DNA from: Gynuella sp050296195
GTDB taxonomy: Bacteria; Pseudomonadota; Gammaproteobacteria; Pseudomonadales; Natronospirillaceae
Strand: one strand, 5' to 3'
Length of the DNA stretch: 64,000 bases
Assembly (NCBI RefSeq): GCF_050296195.1
Contig: NZ_JBNKRB010000067.1
The position numbers and the translations under genes were made by a program. Positions 26,370-35,452 of the stretch are shown one piece after another. Under the pieces are notes generated by a model. The model was not told the origin of the DNA and searched no databases. It worked only from the letters and a program-made list of their open reading frames with translations. Position 1 is the stretch's first letter. The number at the start of each line of letters is the position of its first letter.

Positions 26370-27749
26370 CTATATATCGTGAATGTTCCTTGAGTTATTC
26401 AGGGAATATTCTTCCTGTTGTCCTAACACGATTTTTTTCCATATTTTTTTCAAAAACATTCTTAGTAGCCATGCACTGCGCACAAGATAAGTCAGACAAA
26501 AACTACACCAAACTGCCTCAGGGGTATGTGGAATAAAATGACTGATTAAGAAGAAACAGCAGAATCCTGCGATAACACTGTTTCTCATATCTCCAGATAG
26601 CCTTGCCCCGATAAATACCCCATCCAGCCAAAAAGCCAGAAAAGCCAGCAGTGGCAGTATTTGTACCCATATAAAGTTGTGACTGATTAAATTCCGTAAA
26701 TCAGTTTGATTGGTCATCAGGTGAATAATAATGTCTTTGAGTACAATAAATATCAGGCTCAGGAGAATTGAAAAAACAAATGCCAGTATGCCGGTTGTAA
26801 CAAGCACTTCTTTAAGTTTTTGTTGATCCCTGGCTCCCAGTGCCAATCCTGTCTGAGCTTCAGCTGCTGAGGCTGTAGCATCCTGTGTGTTGGATACCAA
26901 TGTAAATAAAGATAGCAATACTGCGTTCACAGCAAGTGTTTGATCATTGATTTGAGCTGAAAGTTTATTGAGCCAGGTCACGCTGAATAACAGCAAGAAT
27001 GAGCGGATAAGCAAGTTAAAGCTGGTCGCCAGCATGGATCTGTAGTAGCCGATATTCAGTAACAATTGCCACCTTATTGTCCCTCCCAGGCGTTTGTAGA
27101 GTTTTAACAAGGCTATAAAAATAAAGACAACTCCAATGTATTCACTAATGACGGTGCCTAATGCAATCCCATCTGTTGACATGTTAAAGCGAAATACCAG
27201 TACAACATTGAGCACCAGGTTGATTACCTGAGAAACGGAAACGGTATAGAGGCCAATGCGAGTATTTTGCATGCCAGTGAAAAAACCAATCAGCATGGAG
27301 TTAAAAATCATGGCTGGAATGCCCCAAGCTCGAATTTGCAGGTATATGCGGGCTTGTTGTTCGACCTCAGGGCTGGAGTTCATGAATTGCAGGCCTATTT
27401 CAATCAAAGGTCTGTGCAGCAATAACAACAGAGATATGAGAATACTGGCAATTATGGCGTATTGAGTCAGATGGGTTTTGATCTCACTTGAGTTGTGGGC
27501 GCCGTAGGCGCTTGAAGTGACACCGGAGAGACCCATAGCCAGAAAATTAAAACCCCAGAAAACGAAAGCAATCAAGCTGGAACCCAGAGCTACGCCTGCC
27601 AGGAATATCGGGTTATCCAGGTGACCCAATACCGAAGCATCAACCAGGCCCAGTAAAGGGAAGGACAGGTTGGCTAAAGCCACAGGCCATGCCAGATGAA
27701 ATGTTTGCTTCCAGGGTAGAGATTTCAGTCTGTTCAACAGTTTTTCCAC
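26370..27749 (-). CDS. MATE family efflux transporter (DinF-like)
   Basis: 459 residues with about twelve membrane segments in two MatE repeats. It opens with FHLAWPVALANLSFPLLGLVDASVLGHL, typical of the DinF branch of multidrug and toxic compound extrusion antiporters, and contains FLAMGLSGVTSSAYGA. It would export cationic or oxidant compounds in exchange for sodium or protons. The start is GTG at 27749, with no strong ribosome site. It lies downstream of recN on the same strand with a 154-base gap. In other bacteria dinF is an SOS gene, but I see no LexA box of its own here. The substrate is unknown. Confidence 0.88.
   Translation of the reverse strand: MEKLLNRLKSLPWKQTFHLAWPVALANLSFPLLGLVDASVLGHLDNPIFLAGVALGSSLIAFVFWGFNFLAMGLSGVTSSAYGAHNSSEIKTHLTQYAIIASILISLLLLLHRPLIEIGLQFMNSSPEVEQQARIYLQIRAWGIPAMIFNSMLIGFFTGMQNTRIGLYTVSVSQVINLVLNVVLVFRFNMSTDGIALGTVISEYIGVVFIFIALLKLYKRLGGTIRWQLLLNIGYYRSMLATSFNLLIRSFLLLFSVTWLNKLSAQINDQTLAVNAVLLSLFTLVSNTQDATASAAEAQTGLALGARDQQKLKEVLVTTGILAFVFSILLSLIFIVLKDIIIHLMTNQTDLRNLISHNFIWVQILPLLAFLAFWLDGVFIGARLSGDMRNSVIAGFCCFFLISHFIPHTPEAVWCSFCLTYLVRSAWLLRMFLKKIWKKIVLGQQEEYSLNNSRNIHDI
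26381..26411. terminator. hairpin at the tlpA-like/MATE convergence
   Basis: A 13-bp stem (26381-26393 with 26399-26411, two G-U pairs), five-base loop, inside the last codons of the MATE gene and 15 bases after the thioredoxin stop. No long T tract follows. It may act as a two-way terminator, at low confidence. Confidence 0.4.
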
Positions 27750-27903
27750 ATAAATTATTGATTTCGAAGGGATTGCTTATGGCAGTGATGCAGATCGTGG
27801 TTGTGGAAGTCAGAACGGGAGATCCAGTTATCGCCAAAACCAAAAGTGTATAGCGTGTTTTTTGAAATACGGCAATTGTGATGGGTATTTCAGTAGAATA
27901 TTG

Positions 27904-29586
27904 TTAGTGCATTTTTTGCCCATTTACCAACATTTCCTGAGCATGCGCAATGGTTTGCGGGGTCAGTTCCACTCCTCCCAATAGTCTTGCCACTTCATCT
28001 ACGCGACAGTTTTCTGTTACATAATTGAGTTTAACTTCGGTGTTGCCTGAACGGGTAATGGCTTTACTAACCTGTATGTGATGATGCCCCAGACTAGCGA
28101 CCTGCGGCTGATGAGTAACACAGAGTACCTGACCTTTCTCGCCCAGGTGACGCAACATCCTGCCTACGATTTCAGAAGTGGCACCGCTGATTCCAACGTC
28201 AACTTCATCAAAGATCAGTGTTGGTATCTGGCTTTTTTGGGCACAAACGACCTGTATTGCAAGGCTTATACGTGAGAGTTCGCCCCCGGATGCTATTTTT
28301 TGAATAGGACCAAAAGACAGCCCAGCGTTGGTTTGTATAAGAAATTCAATTTCTTCGTTGCCAAAGATGGCAAAGCGTTTGTCTGCCAGGGGAGTCAGTT
28401 GTACTTTCAACTGAGCTCCTTTCATGGATAGCAATTGGAGCTGTTGAGTAACTTCTTTTGCCAGTCTGGTACTCGCTTTGGTACGTTTTTCAGTAAGCTG
28501 ACTGCTCAGCTGCTGATGAGCATCCTGGAGTTCTTCGAGTTCTTTGTTCCATTGTTCCAGATTGAATTCATCATCTTTCAAGGACTCGGACTCCTTTACT
28601 AATGCCCGAAATGTCTCCAATAGCTGGTCAGGATGGATCTGGTGTTTTCTGGCCAGGTCGTAAATGGTGGCCAGACGTTGATCCACATCAGCCAGACGAC
28701 GTTGGTCAACTTCGAAGTTATCAAGAAAGTTGCTTAGTTCTTTCAGGCCATCATCAATCATGATTTGTGCTGATGAAAAAGTTTCTAAGATATCTCTGAG
28801 TTGTTCTGATTTTAACGTCTGTAATTGTTGATTCAGAGATCGTAATGCATCCAGAATTCCTGGGGTGGATTCATTTCCCTCGCAGCTGGAAATGACCTGG
28901 CTCAGTGTCTTGACCGTGTTTTCACCATTGGCCAGCAGTGTTTGTTCTTGCTCAAGTGCCTGCAATTCGTTGTCCTTAAGGTCTAATGCCTCCAACTCAT
29001 CGAGTTGATATTGCAATAGTTGCAGGCGAGCGGACTTTTCGTCTTGCGCTTTCTGAGTTTGTTGGACCTTTTGGTGGAGTTTTCGCCATTCCTGATAAGC
29101 ATCAGCCACTTTTTTTGCTAGCTTTTCGTGGCCACCGAATTCATCCAACAGACGGCGCTGGACATCAGTATTCAGAAGCGAATGGTGTTCATGCTGGTTA
29201 TGGAGATCAATAACCAGGTCTCCCAGCTCTTTTAATTGTTGGGCTGGTACCGGTTTTCCGTTAATAAATGCTCTGGAGCGGCCCTCAGAAGTGATAACTC
29301 TTCTCAACACACATTCTGCTTCGCCATTTTCAAGCGCCTGGGTGATTAGCCATGCTTTTGCAGATGGAATGTGCTCTAACATGAAGGTTGCTGATATATC
29401 CGCTTTTTCTGCTCCTGGACGGACAACACCACTCTCGGCCCGGTTGCCCAGCGCATAACCAAGGGCGTCGAGCATGATGGATTTGCCGGCTCCGGTTTCA
29501 CCGGTAACAGCTGTCATTCCTTTATGAAGTTCAATATTCAGTTCGGAAACAATCGTAAAGTTGCTGATGTGAAGATGGGTAAGCAC
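27904..29586 (-). CDS. recN: DNA repair protein RecN
   Basis: About 560 residues from the GTG at 29586 (VLTHLHISNFTIVSEL matches the normal RecN N-terminus, AGGTGA upstream). The frame runs 34 codons further up, but that DNA carries the promoter and LexA box. SMC-like ATPase: Walker A GETGAGKS (residues 29-36), central coiled coil, ABC signature KIASGGELSRISLAIQ, Walker B TLIFDEVDVGISG. It helps double-strand break repair. It is SOS-controlled by a perfect LexA box and divergent from grpE. Confidence 0.95.
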   Translation of the reverse strand: MLTHLHISNFTIVSELNIELHKGMTAVTGETGAGKSIMLDALGYALGNRAESGVVRPGAEKADISATFMLEHIPSAKAWLITQALENGEAECVLRRVITSEGRSRAFINGKPVPAQQLKELGDLVIDLHNQHEHHSLLNTDVQRRLLDEFGGHEKLAKKVADAYQEWRKLHQKVQQTQKAQDEKSARLQLLQYQLDELEALDLKDNELQALEQEQTLLANGENTVKTLSQVISSCEGNESTPGILDALRSLNQQLQTLKSEQLRDILETFSSAQIMIDDGLKELSNFLDNFEVDQRRLADVDQRLATIYDLARKHQIHPDQLLETFRALVKESESLKDDEFNLEQWNKELEELQDAHQQLSSQLTEKRTKASTRLAKEVTQQLQLLSMKGAQLKVQLTPLADKRFAIFGNEEIEFLIQTNAGLSFGPIQKIASGGELSRISLAIQVVCAQKSQIPTLIFDEVDVGISGATSEIVGRMLRHLGEKGQVLCVTHQPQVASLGHHHIQVSKAITRSGNTEVKLNYVTENCRVDEVARLLGGVELTPQTIAHAQEMLVNGQKMH

Positions 29587-29611
29587 AGTTTCACCTGTTT
29601 GAATATATATA

Positions 29612-29627
29612 CTGTCTATAAATACAG
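29612..29627 (-). promoter_or_regulatory. LexA box over the recN promoter
   Basis: TACTGT-N8-ACAGTA, a perfect match to the gammaproteobacterial LexA consensus. On the minus strand a -35 TTGCAC (29647-29642), 17 bases and a -10 TATTTA (29624-29619) place the operator over the -10 element, 26 bases before the recN start. This is strong evidence of SOS control. Confidence 0.88.
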
Positions 29628-29650
29628 TATAGAACAATGAAGTGCAACTG

Positions 29651-29677
29651 TTGAAATTGACTTCAATGACCCGATAT
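29651..29677 (+). promoter_or_regulatory. sigma32-like heat-shock promoter of grpE-dnaK-dnaJ
   Basis: TTGAAA at 29651 and CCCGATAT at 29670, with 14 bases between the end of TTGAA and CCCGAT. This is close to the sigma32 consensus (CTTGAA, then CCCCATNT). It lies 46 bases before grpE and back to back with the LexA-controlled recN promoter. Confidence 0.72.
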
Positions 29678-29722
29678 AAGTGCGCCATTAACTGGTTATA
29701 TTAACTTCGGAGAATACTAGAG

Positions 29723-30325
29723 ATGACAACAGAAAATCAGACTGTTGATCAGGGGGCGGGAGAAGGCCAATCTGAAGAGCTGCTTCAGCAGGAATCACAA
29801 CCTGAGCAGCAGGGAGCTGCTGATGAAACTGTCGATGGGACGGAAGGTGGCGGTGAGGCTGCCGAAGAAATCGCAGCCCTGAAAGAACAACTGTTACGGG
29901 TTCATGCGGATATGCAGAATCTTCGTCGACGTATGGAAAAAGATGTTGAGGCGGCCCATAAGTTCGGTCAGGAGAAACTGATTAAGGAGCTGTTGCCGGT
30001 TATGGATAATCTGGAACGGGCACTGGAGGCTGCGCCGCAGGAAGAGCGTGATTCAAACCCTGTTCTCGAAGGGGTTAATATGACACTGGGATTGTTTACC
30101 AGTGCTCTTAATAAGTCTGATGTGCAAGCTATCAACCCTGAAGGGGAGCCTTTTGACCCGCAGTTACATCAGGCAATGTCTATGGTTGATAACCCTGAAG
30201 TTGAACCCAATACCGTAATTGCCGTTATGCAAAAAGGGTATACATTGTCAGGTCGTCTGGTGCGTCCGGCAATGGTAATGGTCAGTAAAGGTGGTGGTCA
30301 AAAAACAATCGATGAGCAGGCTTGA
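29723..30325 (+). CDS. grpE: nucleotide exchange factor GrpE
   Basis: 200 residues. An acidic, Gln/Glu-rich N-terminus (1-55) is followed by the long dimer coiled coil (EEIAALKEQLLRVHADMQNLRRRMEKD) and the beta domain that opens the DnaK nucleotide cleft (GEPFDPQLHQAMS, NTVIAVMQKGYTLSGRLVRPAMVMVSK). It speeds ADP release from DnaK. It is the first gene of a heat-shock operon with dnaK 83 bases on. The GGAGAA ribosome site is clear. Confidence 0.97.
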   Translation: MTTENQTVDQGAGEGQSEELLQQESQPEQQGAADETVDGTEGGGEAAEEIAALKEQLLRVHADMQNLRRRMEKDVEAAHKFGQEKLIKELLPVMDNLERALEAAPQEERDSNPVLEGVNMTLGLFTSALNKSDVQAINPEGEPFDPQLHQAMSMVDNPEVEPNTVIAVMQKGYTLSGRLVRPAMVMVSKGGGQKTIDEQA

Positions 30326-30408
30326 AAGCCTTACAAAAAGCCCAATTATTCTGGCAAGCAATGAGAATTCGGGTAAAACCCCATCTAGAATTTAGGAGAT
30401 AGTGAAAT

Positions 30409-32334
30409 ATGGCAAAGATTATTGGTATTGACCTGGGAACCACCAATTCCTGTGTCTCTATTATGGACGGAGACAAAGTAAAAGTTGTTGAGAACTCTGA
30501 AGGTGATCGTACAACTCCCTCGATTGTGGCATTTACCGACGATGGAGAGGTATTGGTTGGTCAACCTGCTAAACGGCAAGCGGTTACCAATCCGACCAAC
30601 ACACTTTTTGCGGTTAAGCGTCTGATTGGTCGTCGTTTTGAGGACGATGTTGTGCAAAAAGACATCAACATGGTTCCTTATAAGATTGTCAAAGCAGACA
30701 ATGGCGATGCATGGGTGGAAGCAAAAGGCGACAAAAAAGCGCCTCCCCAGGTATCTGCTGAAGTTTTGAAAAAAATGAAAAAGACTGCCGAAGACTTTTT
30801 GGGCGAAAAAATCACAGAAGCAGTGATTACTGTTCCCGCATACTTTAACGACAGTCAGCGTCAGGCAACTAAAGATGCTGGTAAAATTGCCGGCTTGGAT
30901 GTAAAACGGATTATCAACGAGCCAACCGCAGCAGCGCTGGCTTATGGTATGGATAAAGGCAAAGGTGACCGGACCATCGCAGTATATGACCTTGGTGGTG
31001 GTACCTTTGATATTTCCATTATTGAAATTGCTGACGTTGATGGCGAAACCCAATTCGAGGTTCTTTCGACCAATGGCGATACCTTTTTAGGTGGTGAGGA
31101 TTTCGACCTTCGTTTGATTAATTATCTGGCAGAAGAATTCAAGAAAGACTCTGGTATTGACTTGAAAGGTGATCCTTTGGCGATGCAAAGGCTTAAAGAA
31201 GCCGCAGAGAAGGCCAAGGTTGAGTTGTCTTCCAGTCAGCAGACAGATGTGAATTTGCCATATATTACCGCTGATGCAAGTGGGCCGAAGCATTTGAATG
31301 TTAAGGTAACCCGGGCAAAACTAGAAAGTCTGGTTGAAGACTTGGTTAACCGTTCTTTAGAGCCTGTCAAAATTGCTTTAAAAGATGCCGATCAGGAAAT
31401 TTCTGATATTGACGAAATTATTCTGGTTGGTGGTCAAACTCGTATGCCTCTGGTACAGAGCAAGGTTAAAGACTTCTTCGGTAAAGAAGCCCGTAAAGAT
31501 GTAAATCCTGATGAAGCTGTGGCCATTGGTGCTGCTATTCAGGGGGCTGTACTGGCTGGTGATGTCAAAGATGTTCTATTGTTGGATGTGACGCCTTTGA
31601 CTCTGGGCATTGAGACAATGGGCGGTGTATCTACTCCGTTGATTGAGAAAAATACAACTATTCCGACTAAGAAAACACAAGTGTTTTCAACCGCAGATGA
31701 CAATCAGACCGCAGTGACTATTCATGTGTTACAGGGTGAACGTAAAATGTCCTCCCAGAACAAGTCGCTTGGCAGATTTGATTTATCTGATATTCCACCT
31801 GCGCCTCGTGGTGTACCGCAAATTGAAGTTGCATTTGATATTGACGCCAACGGTATTTTGCATGTGTCGGCCAAGGATAAGGGGACTGGAAAAGAACAGT
31901 CCATCGTTATTAAAGCATCTTCGGGTTTGAGTGATGATGAAATCGATAAGATGGTAAAAGATGCAGAAGCTCATGCTGACGAAGACCGCAAATTTGAAGA
32001 GCTTGTGCAGGTTAGAAATACAGGGGATGGTCTTGTTCACGCAACTCGGAAAACGTTGGAGGAAGCGGGAGACAAAATCGACTCTGAGGAGAAAGCCGCT
32101 ATAGAAAAAGCCATTGAAGAGCTGGAAGCTGCTTTGAAGACCGATGATAAGGATGATATTGAAGCGAAAACCAAAGCATTGTCCGATGCTTCAGCGAATA
32201 TGGCACAGAAGCTGTATGCTGAGCAGTCAGCTAAAGATGCTGGTGCGGCAGAACAAGCTCAGGAAGGATCTTCCTCATCTGCAGGTGATGATGCGGTGGA
32301 TGCTGAGTTTGAAGAGGTTAAGGACGATAAATAA
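30409..32334 (+). CDS. dnaK: chaperone protein DnaK (Hsp70)
   Basis: 641 residues, full length. ATPase domain (IGIDLGTTNSCV at the start; AVYDLGGGTFDISI; ILVGGQTRMPLVQ), linker DVLLLDVTPLTLGIET, substrate-binding beta domain and helical lid, and an acidic C-terminus ending in DAEFEEVKDD. ATP-driven folding chaperone working with DnaJ and GrpE, whose genes flank it. AGGAGA lies 11 bases before the ATG. The identification is certain. Confidence 0.99.
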   Translation: MAKIIGIDLGTTNSCVSIMDGDKVKVVENSEGDRTTPSIVAFTDDGEVLVGQPAKRQAVTNPTNTLFAVKRLIGRRFEDDVVQKDINMVPYKIVKADNGDAWVEAKGDKKAPPQVSAEVLKKMKKTAEDFLGEKITEAVITVPAYFNDSQRQATKDAGKIAGLDVKRIINEPTAAALAYGMDKGKGDRTIAVYDLGGGTFDISIIEIADVDGETQFEVLSTNGDTFLGGEDFDLRLINYLAEEFKKDSGIDLKGDPLAMQRLKEAAEKAKVELSSSQQTDVNLPYITADASGPKHLNVKVTRAKLESLVEDLVNRSLEPVKIALKDADQEISDIDEIILVGGQTRMPLVQSKVKDFFGKEARKDVNPDEAVAIGAAIQGAVLAGDVKDVLLLDVTPLTLGIETMGGVSTPLIEKNTTIPTKKTQVFSTADDNQTAVTIHVLQGERKMSSQNKSLGRFDLSDIPPAPRGVPQIEVAFDIDANGILHVSAKDKGTGKEQSIVIKASSGLSDDEIDKMVKDAEAHADEDRKFEELVQVRNTGDGLVHATRKTLEEAGDKIDSEEKAAIEKAIEELEAALKTDDKDDIEAKTKALSDASANMAQKLYAEQSAKDAGAAEQAQEGSSSSAGDDAVDAEFEEVKDDK

Positions 32335-32397
32335 GGTATAAGTGTTTAAGTTGAGGCGGCCTTAGCCGCCTTAATTACGTGGATTGAACCAAAGCAT

Positions 32398-33519
32398 ATG
32401 TCGAAACGAGACTACTACGAAGTCCTGGGTGTTGCCAAAGGCACCGATCCCAAAGAGATAAAAAAGGCCTACCGTAAGCTGGCTATGAAATTCCACCCGG
32501 ATCGTAATCCAGGGGACGCTGAAGCAGAGCATAAGTTCAAGGAAATCAGTGAAGCTTATGAGGTGTTGGCGGACGACCAAAAGCGTGCCGCATATGATCA
32601 GTTTGGTCATGCCGGTGTGGATGGTCAGGGTGGATTTGGTGGCCAAAGTGGTGGCCATGGTAGCTTTAGCGATATTTTCGGTGATGTTTTCGGGGATATA
32701 TTTGGTAATGCTGCGGGTGGACGTCGCTCTCATGTTCAAAGGGGAAGTGATCTCCGATACGATCTTGAGCTGTCTCTGGAAGAGGCTGTCAGAGGAATAG
32801 ACAAGCGCCTCCAGGTGCCAACACTGGTTTCATGTAAATCCTGTGATGGTTCAGGTGCTAAGAAAGGTAGCGGCACTACATCATGTACAACGTGTGGTGG
32901 TGTTGGCCAGGTTCGAATGCAGCAGGGATTTTTCTCTGTGCAGCAGACATGTCCAACCTGTAGTGGTTCCGGCAAGGTCATTAAGGATCCATGTCAGGTT
33001 TGTCACGGACGTGGTGCTGTGCGTGAAACCAAAACCCTGAATGTAAAAATCCCTGCTGGTGTTGATACCGGTGACCGTATTCGGCTTTCGGGAGAGGGTG
33101 AAGCTGGTTTGCATGGTGGACCTGCTGGAGACCTATATGTCCAGGTGCATGTCAAAGAACATTCTATATTTGTTCGTGACGGGGCTAATTTGCACTGTGA
33201 GGTACCAATTAGTTTTGCAGATGCGGCTTTAGGTGGTGAGCTTGAAGTTCCGACTTTGGATGGCCGTGTCAAACTCAAAATCCCACCTGAAACTCAAACC
33301 GGCAAACTATTTCGTTTGCGTGGTAAGGGGGTAAAACCCATACGCTCTACGGTAATGGGTGACCTGATATGTAAGGTGGTGGTTGAAACGCCGGTTAAGC
33401 TGAATGAGTCTCAAAAAGAGTTACTCAGAAAGTTTCAGGAATCGATGGAAGGTAAATCGCATTCTCCCAGAACCAAAACATGGTTTGATGGGGTTAAAAA
33501 GTTTTTTGAAGAGATGTAG
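32398..33519 (+). CDS. dnaJ: chaperone protein DnaJ (Hsp40)
   Basis: 373 residues, class A J protein. J domain with HPD (residues about 5-70), Gly/Phe-rich segment, four CxxCxGxG-type zinc repeats (CKSCDGSG, CTTCGGVG, CPTCSGSG, CQVCHGRG), then the C-terminal substrate domains. It stimulates DnaK ATPase and delivers clients. It is the third gene of the operon, 63 bases after dnaK, and is followed by a strong terminator. Confidence 0.98.
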   Translation: MSKRDYYEVLGVAKGTDPKEIKKAYRKLAMKFHPDRNPGDAEAEHKFKEISEAYEVLADDQKRAAYDQFGHAGVDGQGGFGGQSGGHGSFSDIFGDVFGDIFGNAAGGRRSHVQRGSDLRYDLELSLEEAVRGIDKRLQVPTLVSCKSCDGSGAKKGSGTTSCTTCGGVGQVRMQQGFFSVQQTCPTCSGSGKVIKDPCQVCHGRGAVRETKTLNVKIPAGVDTGDRIRLSGEGEAGLHGGPAGDLYVQVHVKEHSIFVRDGANLHCEVPISFADAALGGELEVPTLDGRVKLKIPPETQTGKLFRLRGKGVKPIRSTVMGDLICKVVVETPVKLNESQKELLRKFQESMEGKSHSPRTKTWFDGVKKFFEEM

Positions 33520-33548
33520 TGTCGCTTAAAATAAGCATGTTACAAAAA

Positions 33549-33575
33549 AGAGAGGCTATCAGCCTCTCTTTTTTT
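33549..33575 (+). terminator. rho-independent terminator after dnaJ
   Basis: Nine-bp stem AGAGAGGCT/AGCCTCTCT (33549-33557, 33561-33569) with a three-base loop and a T7 run, 29 bases after the dnaJ stop. Confidence 0.92.
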
Positions 33576-33589
33576 GCCTGTTGATTTGA

Positions 33590-34203
33590 CTATGTCAAGG
33601 TAAAGTGCCTTCTGTTGACGGCGAATGCTATTGACTTTTATTTGTTCTCTATATACGTTTCAGCTAAAGCTTAAAAATAACAATAAAATCAATGAGATAT
33701 AAAAAAATCAAAACTTTATAGTCCTTTGGGGTTGTATATTTTTAATAGTGTGTCTTTCTCGGAGACTTTTTTGAGTCTTGTTCATCTTTCGTTTAGCTTG
33801 TTTTTTGGTGCTGATATTAGGTGGAAACTCAATACTTAAATACGTAAATTTTCGACTCTAAGTGTCAGAAATAAATAAAAAAAATGTATTTGATGGCTTG
33901 ACCAAAAATATAGCCTCTGGTTTGATAGGAACTCTTGCCAACTTTAGGTGTCGTTAGCTTGTTAGGAGTTTTGCACAACTGTCATTGAGCTATCTCAAGA
34001 TAGTTGTAAAGAAGGAATAAGGTTTGGCTTTTATTTTTGCAATGAGTGTGTAATATGGCCGTTGCAAATTTTATAACGATAAAAGAGATAACTAGCGTTT
34101 TTGCCTTTCTGTTTTGCTCAAACGAAAGAAGCATTAATGACCGGTTATTCAATATAGTCTGTCCGGTAAAATCCGGGTTGATAATAATAAAGGGGAATCT
34201 TGA
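33590..34203. other. long AT-rich non-coding leader before the porin gene
   Basis: About 610 bases with no supported frame. The AT content is high, the T and A runs are many, and a 14-bp hairpin lies at 33975-34007. The AAGGGG ribosome site is at the far right. It could carry the porin promoter with a long 5' leader, or a small RNA gene. Neither is shown. Confidence 0.45.
33975..34007. repeat. 14-bp stem-loop in the porin leader
   Basis: ACAACTGTC, a bulged A, and TTGAG pair with CTCAA and GATAGTTGT around the loop CTAT, with one G-U pair. There is no T run after it, so a terminator is unlikely. A regulatory RNA structure or protein site is possible. Confidence 0.5.
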
Positions 34204-35403
34204 ATGAAAGCGATTAAGATTGCTTCTGGTTTTGCAGTGACAGCTTTGGCTGCTGCAATCACCGGACAAGCTGCTGCTGCCGATACAGAAACATCATATA
34301 CTTTCTATGGCACTATGAGTGCTGGTGCAGTTTTTGATTTCAAGGGTGATGACACCCGTGATGTCGATACTCTGGAAGATGATGATGGTGATGATGATAT
34401 TGATGATGGTGACTTCTATGGTCTGATGATGGATCTGGATGTTGTTCATGGTCCTTTCTCTGCCAATATTAGTATTGATGGTATCAAAACAGCCGGTAAT
34501 CAGACAGCCGAAGTAACTGTTAATGATATTATCGTTACTGATGGTCCTATTTCTTTTGGTCAGGTTGGAGAGGTTACTGTAACCGATGAGTATATCGGTG
34601 CTGAAGAAGCAGAAATGGAAGATGGTGACGATTTTGAGCCCGATGTTGGAATTCGTTACTCTGCTAATGGGTTGAGTGTGCAACTTGAAGGTGCTGATGC
34701 AGATAGTGCTGGTACAGATGGCCAAGGTAACGAATTCGATGATAATCTGGCGCACGACAAAATCGACTTCGGTTTAGGTGTTAACTACCATTATGAAATG
34801 GACACCGTTACTTTAGATGTTGAAGCTCAATATCTGGATAATGGGAATGCTGGTGGTGAGACTGTTTCTTCTACTTTTATTGGGGCGGGAGTAACAGCTG
34901 ATTTGGGAATGGTAACATTAAAGGCTGCATTGAATAGCGTTGCTGGCGATGGTCAAATTCAAGCTAATTCTGGTCTAAATGAAGACACAGAGTTTGCTGT
35001 CCAGGCTGATGTTAACATTACTGATACTATTAGCGCCTATGCGGTTGTTCTTGATAACAGCACTGAAACCGATGATGGTCTTGAGGTAGAAGTCGGAGGT
35101 GCGGCTGGCTTTGGTTCAATTACCGTTTCTGGTTACTACTTTAATGATGGTCTTGATGATAGCGGCGACATACTCTATGGTGAAGTTGCTTATGCTCAAG
35201 ACGCTTATGCAGCATATGCTGAGGTCGAAGTTGATGATCTGGATGCGGAAGATGTTGATTCTCCAGCTATCGGTCTGGGCGTTTCTTACACCAGTGAAGT
35301 AGGTGTTGTTTACGCTGCTGACTACGACTATCAGTCCAAGAAAAAAGAGGCTGACGTGTCAACTACTAACAAAATTGAACTGTCTGCTTCTTACTCTTTC
35401 TAA
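34204..35403 (+). CDS. acidic outer membrane porin-like beta-barrel protein
   Basis: 399 residues. A signal peptide (MKAIKIASGFAVTALAAAITGQAAAA) is followed by alternating hydrophobic strands and ends in SASYSF, the C-terminal aromatic signal read by the BAM machinery. The mature protein is very rich in Asp and Glu, including a DDDGDDDIDDGDF stretch near residue 60, and poor in basic residues. This pattern occurs in porins of marine and halophilic bacteria. No specific channel family is recognisable. It stands alone between a long AT-rich leader and a strong terminator, as highly expressed porin genes often do. Confidence 0.8.
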   Translation: MKAIKIASGFAVTALAAAITGQAAAADTETSYTFYGTMSAGAVFDFKGDDTRDVDTLEDDDGDDDIDDGDFYGLMMDLDVVHGPFSANISIDGIKTAGNQTAEVTVNDIIVTDGPISFGQVGEVTVTDEYIGAEEAEMEDGDDFEPDVGIRYSANGLSVQLEGADADSAGTDGQGNEFDDNLAHDKIDFGLGVNYHYEMDTVTLDVEAQYLDNGNAGGETVSSTFIGAGVTADLGMVTLKAALNSVAGDGQIQANSGLNEDTEFAVQADVNITDTISAYAVVLDNSTETDDGLEVEVGGAAGFGSITVSGYYFNDGLDDSGDILYGEVAYAQDAYAAYAEVEVDDLDAEDVDSPAIGLGVSYTSEVGVVYAADYDYQSKKKEADVSTTNKIELSASYSF

Positions 35404-35422
35404 GAAGTCTTTCAGTGATAAA

Positions 35423-35448
35423 AAAGCCAGCAATCGCTGGCTTTTTTT
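35423..35448. terminator. bidirectional terminator between porin and lysR
   Basis: GCCAGC/GCTGGC stem (35426-35431, 35436-35441) extended by A and T runs on both sides. It serves the porin gene and the opposing LysR gene. Confidence 0.9.
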
Positions 35449-35452
35449 GTGC

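Noticed and set aside
30385..31053. 222-codon frame antisense to dnaK
   Set aside because: Long antisense frames opposite dnaK are a known artefact of its codon use.
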